64,000 nucleotides of DNA from Axinella damicornis (taxonomy: Eukaryota; Porifera; Demospongiae; Axinellida; Axinellidae), in assembly GCA_963931865.1 (NCBI GenBank), contig OZ007506.1, positions 17,064,242 through 17,128,241 of the forward strand, given 5' to 3'. Each line of letters begins with the position of its first letter. Within the stretch, counting starts at the first letter, position 1. Made by a program: the position numbers and the translations under genes. Shown piece by piece: positions 63,865 to 64,000 of this stretch. Under the pieces are notes generated by a model. The model was not told where the DNA came from, did no database searches, and saw nothing but the letters and a program-made list of their open reading frames with translations.

Positions 63865-64000
63865 TTTCAGTTCAGAGACATCCAAGTCCTGTACAAAAAG
63901 AGACTATCCCTCACAATACTACCAGAAAACTGGGACTATATAATCTCACACAACCTCTTTGTCATGCTTATGAAAATTTATAGTGACAAGGAAGACTCAA

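Overview
This window looks like nuclear DNA of a sponge, probably a demosponge. The reasons are: intron-rich genes with GT-AG junctions; a receptor tyrosine kinase with a Calx-beta/NIDO/SRCR ectodomain; two tandem secreted beta/gamma-crystallin-like proteins (geodin-like); a membrane-anchored laccase-type multicopper oxidase; an orthologue of the animal centrosomal protein CEP85; and a very dense load of short inverted-repeat elements and minisatellites. The species assignment is inference. The gene models come from reading frames, splice signals and intron phases. All junctions chosen below are phase-consistent.

Layout. 1-2635: no clear gene; a possible minus-strand exon at 46-204 and decayed repeats. 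2636-15659 (+): a receptor tyrosine kinase whose 5' end lies upstream of the window or was not found, with 18 visible exons. 16474-29908 (-): a complete 13-exon type I membrane protein of 767 residues. It is a paralogue of the kinase ectodomain, has no SRCR and no kinase, and carries a short proline-rich tail. The two genes converge, with 814 bp between their stop codons. 29909-32157: promoter side of that gene, then a broken non-LTR reverse transcriptase. 32580-36420 and 37190-38990: a tandem duplication, each copy with a TATA box and an intronless secreted beta/gamma-crystallin gene. Copy 1 carries a 1.87-kb near-perfect palindrome that copy 2 lacks, flanked by TTAA. 39759-42167 (-): a three-exon aldo-keto reductase of 366 residues. 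42291-57553 (+): CEP85-like coiled-coil gene, 16 exons, 800 residues, divergent from the reductase with 123 bp between start codons. Its introns are packed with minisatellites. 57554-61061: repeats, including a diverged duplication of about 600 bp. 61072-63423 (+): laccase-like multicopper oxidase, 783 residues, coding part in one exon.

How the parts may work together. The kinase and the kinase-less receptor share module order, intron phases and even exon lengths, so they look like an inverted duplication that gave a signalling receptor and a possible decoy or co-receptor. The other genes are ordinary neighbours with no evident shared pathway. The most unusual non-coding signal is a family of elements ending in AGCCTCGTTCCCAGGC. 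They range from 35-bp hairpins to about 440 bp and are often flanked by 10-11 bp target duplications. They also seed two minisatellite arrays, one of which repeats a splice donor about 17 times.
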